A stretch of 16,108 nt of DNA, taken from Lachnospiraceae bacterium (GTDB lineage Bacteria > Bacillota > Clostridia > Lachnospirales > Lachnospiraceae). Positions 14,384-16,108 of this stretch are shown here, piece after piece. The position numbers and the translations under genes were made by a program. The stretch covers positions 1-16,108 of the forward strand of contig VSNO01000109.1 in assembly GCA_009774375.1 (NCBI GenBank), written 5' to 3'. The first letter of the stretch is position 1. Each line of letters starts with the position of its first letter. Below the pieces are notes generated by a model. The model did no database searches. It saw only the letters and a list, made by a program, of their open reading frames with translations, and had not been told where the DNA came from.

Positions 14384-14587
14384 TTATTTCAAAGACTCCT
14401 CGTAGCTCTTTACCATTCTACGAACCATCTCGCCGCCGATGCTTCCAGCCTCGCGTGATGTGAGATCACCGTTGTAACCTTCCTTTAAGTTTACGCCAAG
14501 CTCCGATGCAACCTCTGTCTTGAAACGATCCATTGCTGCCTTTGCCTCTGGAACTTCTACTCTGTTTGATCTACTCTGTGATGCCAT
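14384..14587 (-). CDS. Alpha/beta-type small acid-soluble spore protein
   Basis: The product is 67 aa. Proteins of this family coat and protect forespore DNA and are degraded at germination by the GPR protease. The sequence has both family signatures: a central RFKTEVASELGV segment containing the GPR cleavage context (E followed by VA, about residues 25-27), and a C-terminal GYNGDLTSREAGSIGGEMVRRM block. The ATG at 14587 is set by GGAGG (complement of 14597-14601) with 9 nt spacing. Expression should be in the forespore under sigma-G; a candidate promoter is listed separately. The gene shows that the organism belongs to a spore-forming lineage. Confidence 0.96.
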   Translation of the reverse strand: MASQSRSNRVEVPEAKAAMDRFKTEVASELGVNLKEGYNGDLTSREAGSIGGEMVRRMVKSYEESLK

Positions 14588-14590
14588 AAT

Positions 14591-14691
14591 TTTTTACCTC
14601 CGTTAATCAATTTTTGCTCTCTATAACAAATCTATTTTCAAAGACAAGCTTTCTGTCGCTTATCTTAATCCTAGTATTAACGGAGTAAAAA
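14591..14691. repeat. Long-range inverted repeat spanning the SASP promoter and ribosome-binding site
   Basis: The segment 14591-14607 (TTTTTACCTCCGTTAAT) and the segment 14676-14691 (ATTAACGGAGTAAAAA) are complementary over 16 bp with a single extra C at 14597, separated by 68 nt. On the minus strand the first arm contains the SASP GGAGG. The other arm can also pair with 14709-14716 (TTTTTACT). Confidence 0.6.
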
Positions 14692-14701
14692 GTTTTATGA
14701 A
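14672..14701 (-). promoter_or_regulatory. Candidate forespore (sigma-G/F type) promoter of the SASP gene
   Basis: On the minus strand TTCATA (complement of 14696-14701), a 17-nt spacer and AATACTA (complement of 14672-14678) resemble the sigma-G consensus (GHATR and CATHHTA), with one mismatch in each box. Transcription would start near 14665. A weaker sigma-A-like alternative is TTGTCT (complement of 14642-14647) with TATAGA (complement of 14620-14625), spacer 16. Confidence 0.4.
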
Positions 14702-14743
14702 TGGTATATTTTTACTAAACTGTCATTTTATTTCAACGCCAGA

Positions 14744-15829
14744 TCAGATCCCTCTGAAATTCCGGTAGATCCGCATAAACACACGGATAATGTCGGGATC
14801 GAAGATGACTCCCGCCTGTTCCTGCATATATGCAAGCGTCTGCTCGAGCGGTATCGGCTCCTTGTAGCGCCGCTCACTGACCATGGCGTCAAATACGTCG
14901 ACCACCTTGACGATCCGCGCAGAAAGCGGTATCTCTGTGCCCTTTAAGCCCTTGGGATATCCCGAACCATCCCAGCACTCGTGATGGTACCACGCGATGT
15001 CGACCGCCATGTCGATAAAGTCATTGGTCTCCACACCCTCATAGATGTCCATCAGCGTCCTGGCGCCAAGCTCCGCGTGGGTGCACATGATCCTGCGCTC
15101 CTCCTCATCCAGCAGTGCGTTCTTGAGCAGGATATGATCCGGTATCATGAGCTTGCCGATATCGTGGAGCCCCGCGCTGGATTCGATCGTGTCGATGAAA
15201 TCATCTGTCACGTCGTCCTCAAATTTCGGATACAGCTGCATGCCCTCCGCGAGGATCCTGCTGTTGTACAATATGTTCCTGTAGTGGGAACCCGACACAT
15301 TCTCCCTGCTCTCCACAAGCCTTGCCAGCGCTGTCATGATATTTTTCTGTTCGATCCGCAGCTTCTCCATCTGACGGGCGACCACAAGGTTGAGCTGTCT
15401 GTTATTCTCCTCCAGATCTTTCTGCATCGTGTAGATCTTCAGATGCGTGGAGATCCGCATCTCCACCTCCGTCTTCTCAAAAGGCTTGGGAATATAATCA
15501 ACCGCGCCAAGCTCAAAGCCCTTGCTCAGATCTGAGGCCGTATCCATCGCGGATATAAAGATCACAGGGATATCCTTTGTATAAGGATCGCTTTTGAGCA
15601 TGGAACAGAACGTGAAGCCGTCCGTCTCCGGCATGGAGATGTCTGACAGGATCACTCTCGGCAGAACCTCGCTGCCGCTGATGATCTCCAATGCCTCCTT
15701 CACGCTCTGTGCCAGCAGCGCCTCATACCCCATATTTTTGATAATTTCCTCGAGAATGATCAGATTTACCTCAACATCATCAACCACAAGTATTTTGATC
15801 TCACTTTCATTCTGTGATGTTCTATTCAT
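14744..15829 (-). CDS. REC-HD-GYP response regulator, probable cyclic-di-GMP phosphodiesterase
   Basis: The product is 361 aa. The N-terminal receiver domain (about 10-130) has acidic D17/D18, phosphoacceptor D63 (LSDISMP), Ser in FISAMD and Lys in IPKPF. A helical linker (about 135-165) leads to an HD-GYP domain. Its signature residues are complete: H in SGSHYRN, HDIGK at 222-226, CTHAELGA, HHECWDGSGYP at 282-292 and DVFDAM. The family hydrolyses cyclic-di-GMP, and RpfG is the classic example with this architecture. I chose ATG 15829, one base after the upstream stop; a TTG at 15841 is possible but has no well-placed ribosome-binding site. Being nearly fused to the upstream gene, it probably receives phosphate from that kinase system. 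No terminator is obvious downstream. Confidence 0.93.
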   Translation of the reverse strand: MNRTSQNESEIKILVVDDVEVNLIILEEIIKNMGYEALLAQSVKEALEIISGSEVLPRVILSDISMPETDGFTFCSMLKSDPYTKDIPVIFISAMDTASDLSKGFELGAVDYIPKPFEKTEVEMRISTHLKIYTMQKDLEENNRQLNLVVARQMEKLRIEQKNIMTALARLVESRENVSGSHYRNILYNSRILAEGMQLYPKFEDDVTDDFIDTIESSAGLHDIGKLMIPDHILLKNALLDEEERRIMCTHAELGARTLMDIYEGVETNDFIDMAVDIAWYHHECWDGSGYPKGLKGTEIPLSARIVKVVDVFDAMVSERRYKEPIPLEQTLAYMQEQAGVIFDPDIIRVFMRIYRNFRGI

Positions 15830-15830
15830 A

Positions 15831-16108
15831 TTATATCTCAAACCCTTCTATCTCAAGCATTAATTGTTCTTTGACCTTCTGGGCATACTCCCTTGCCTTG
15901 TCGCAGTCGGACTTTCTGATCGCCATCTCCATGCGGAAAGTCAGGCGCTGCAGATCCTTTGAGCCCTTGCTGACCAGCTGCTTTAGATTCGTCGCAAAAC
16001 TCTCCGCCTTCTGCCAGTTTTCCATATCCATACTGATATTGAGCTTTTCAAAATATTTTTTCAATTCCCTGATGTTGATATCGCTGCCAAGCTCATTCAT
16101 CAGATCCT
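15831..16108 (-). CDS. 3' end of a gene, probably the HPt-like tail of a hybrid histidine kinase (partial)
   Basis: The frame is open to the window edge, so the 5' end is missing or starts at the ATG at 16100, which has only a weak AGGA 4 nt upstream. The visible 90 or so residues are all helical, with the layout of an HPt four-helix bundle: INIRELKKYFEKLN, then ENWQKAESFATNLKQLV, then a basic helix, then CDKAREYAQKVKEQL. At the place where HPt domains have the phosphorylated His (AHxLKG), it reads ATNLKQ, so that His is absent. Such degenerate C-terminal domains occur, as far as I recall, on hybrid kinases of this clade. The next gene, a response regulator, starts one base after the stop, which supports a signalling role. 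The assignment is tentative. Confidence 0.55.
   Translation of the reverse strand, partial: DLMNELGSDINIRELKKYFEKLNISMDMENWQKAESFATNLKQLVSKGSKDLQRLTFRMEMAIRKSDCDKAREYAQKVKEQLMLEIEGFEI

Overview
The window looks like a chromosomal housekeeping region of a spore-forming member of the Clostridia, most likely a Lachnospiraceae-type gut bacterium. The evidence is an alpha/beta-type small acid-soluble spore protein, strong Gram-positive Shine-Dalgarno sites (AGGAGG type) before nearly every gene, a moderate GC content in genes with AT-rich spacers, the run tig-clpP-clpX-lon-engB, a DUF6062-type protein and a GlnRS. The species cannot be named from this sequence alone. There are no tRNA or rRNA genes, CRISPR arrays, insertion sequences or phage genes that I can see.

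Layout. From 1 to about 4120 there are five small, separately transcribed genes in alternating orientation: a membrane-anchored protein of unknown function (+), a PfkB-family sugar kinase homologue whose catalytic Asp is Asn (-), a DUF6062-like protein with a duplicated Cys/His motif (+), a TetR regulator (-) and an acidic single-pass membrane protein (+). Two of the convergent junctions are closed by perfect hairpins that overlap the stop codon or 3' end of the opposing gene.

From 4113 to 14094 all genes are on the minus strand and form the protein quality-control cluster. In order of transcription: tig (trigger factor), clpP, clpX, an intrinsic terminator, lon, engB/ysxC (ribosome assembly GTPase), an AI-2E/YtvI-type membrane protein, glnS and a HAD phosphatase. 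Nascent-chain folding (Tig), ATP-dependent proteolysis (ClpXP, Lon), ribosome assembly (EngB) and tRNA charging (GlnS) are thus side by side. lon to the HAD gene are so tightly packed (gaps of 3, -3, 19 and 18 nt) that they must be one operon. clpP has a good sigma-A promoter overlapping an 18-bp inverted repeat. tig has an extended -10 promoter about 160 nt upstream of its start.

From 14384 to the end there is a spore-protein gene with its own strong terminator and a plausible forespore-sigma promoter, then a REC-HD-GYP response regulator (probable cyclic-di-GMP phosphodiesterase). One base upstream of that is the 3' end of a gene that seems to encode a degenerate HPt-like domain, probably the tail of a hybrid histidine kinase that runs off the window.

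I found no clear new defence or mobile system. The observations most worth checking are the Asn-for-Asp PfkB homologue, the Cys/His duplication in the DUF6062-like protein, the palindrome at the clpP promoter, the terminator just upstream of lon, the long complementary arms around the spore-protein promoter and ribosome-binding site, and the non-canonical KMSKS region of GlnRS.
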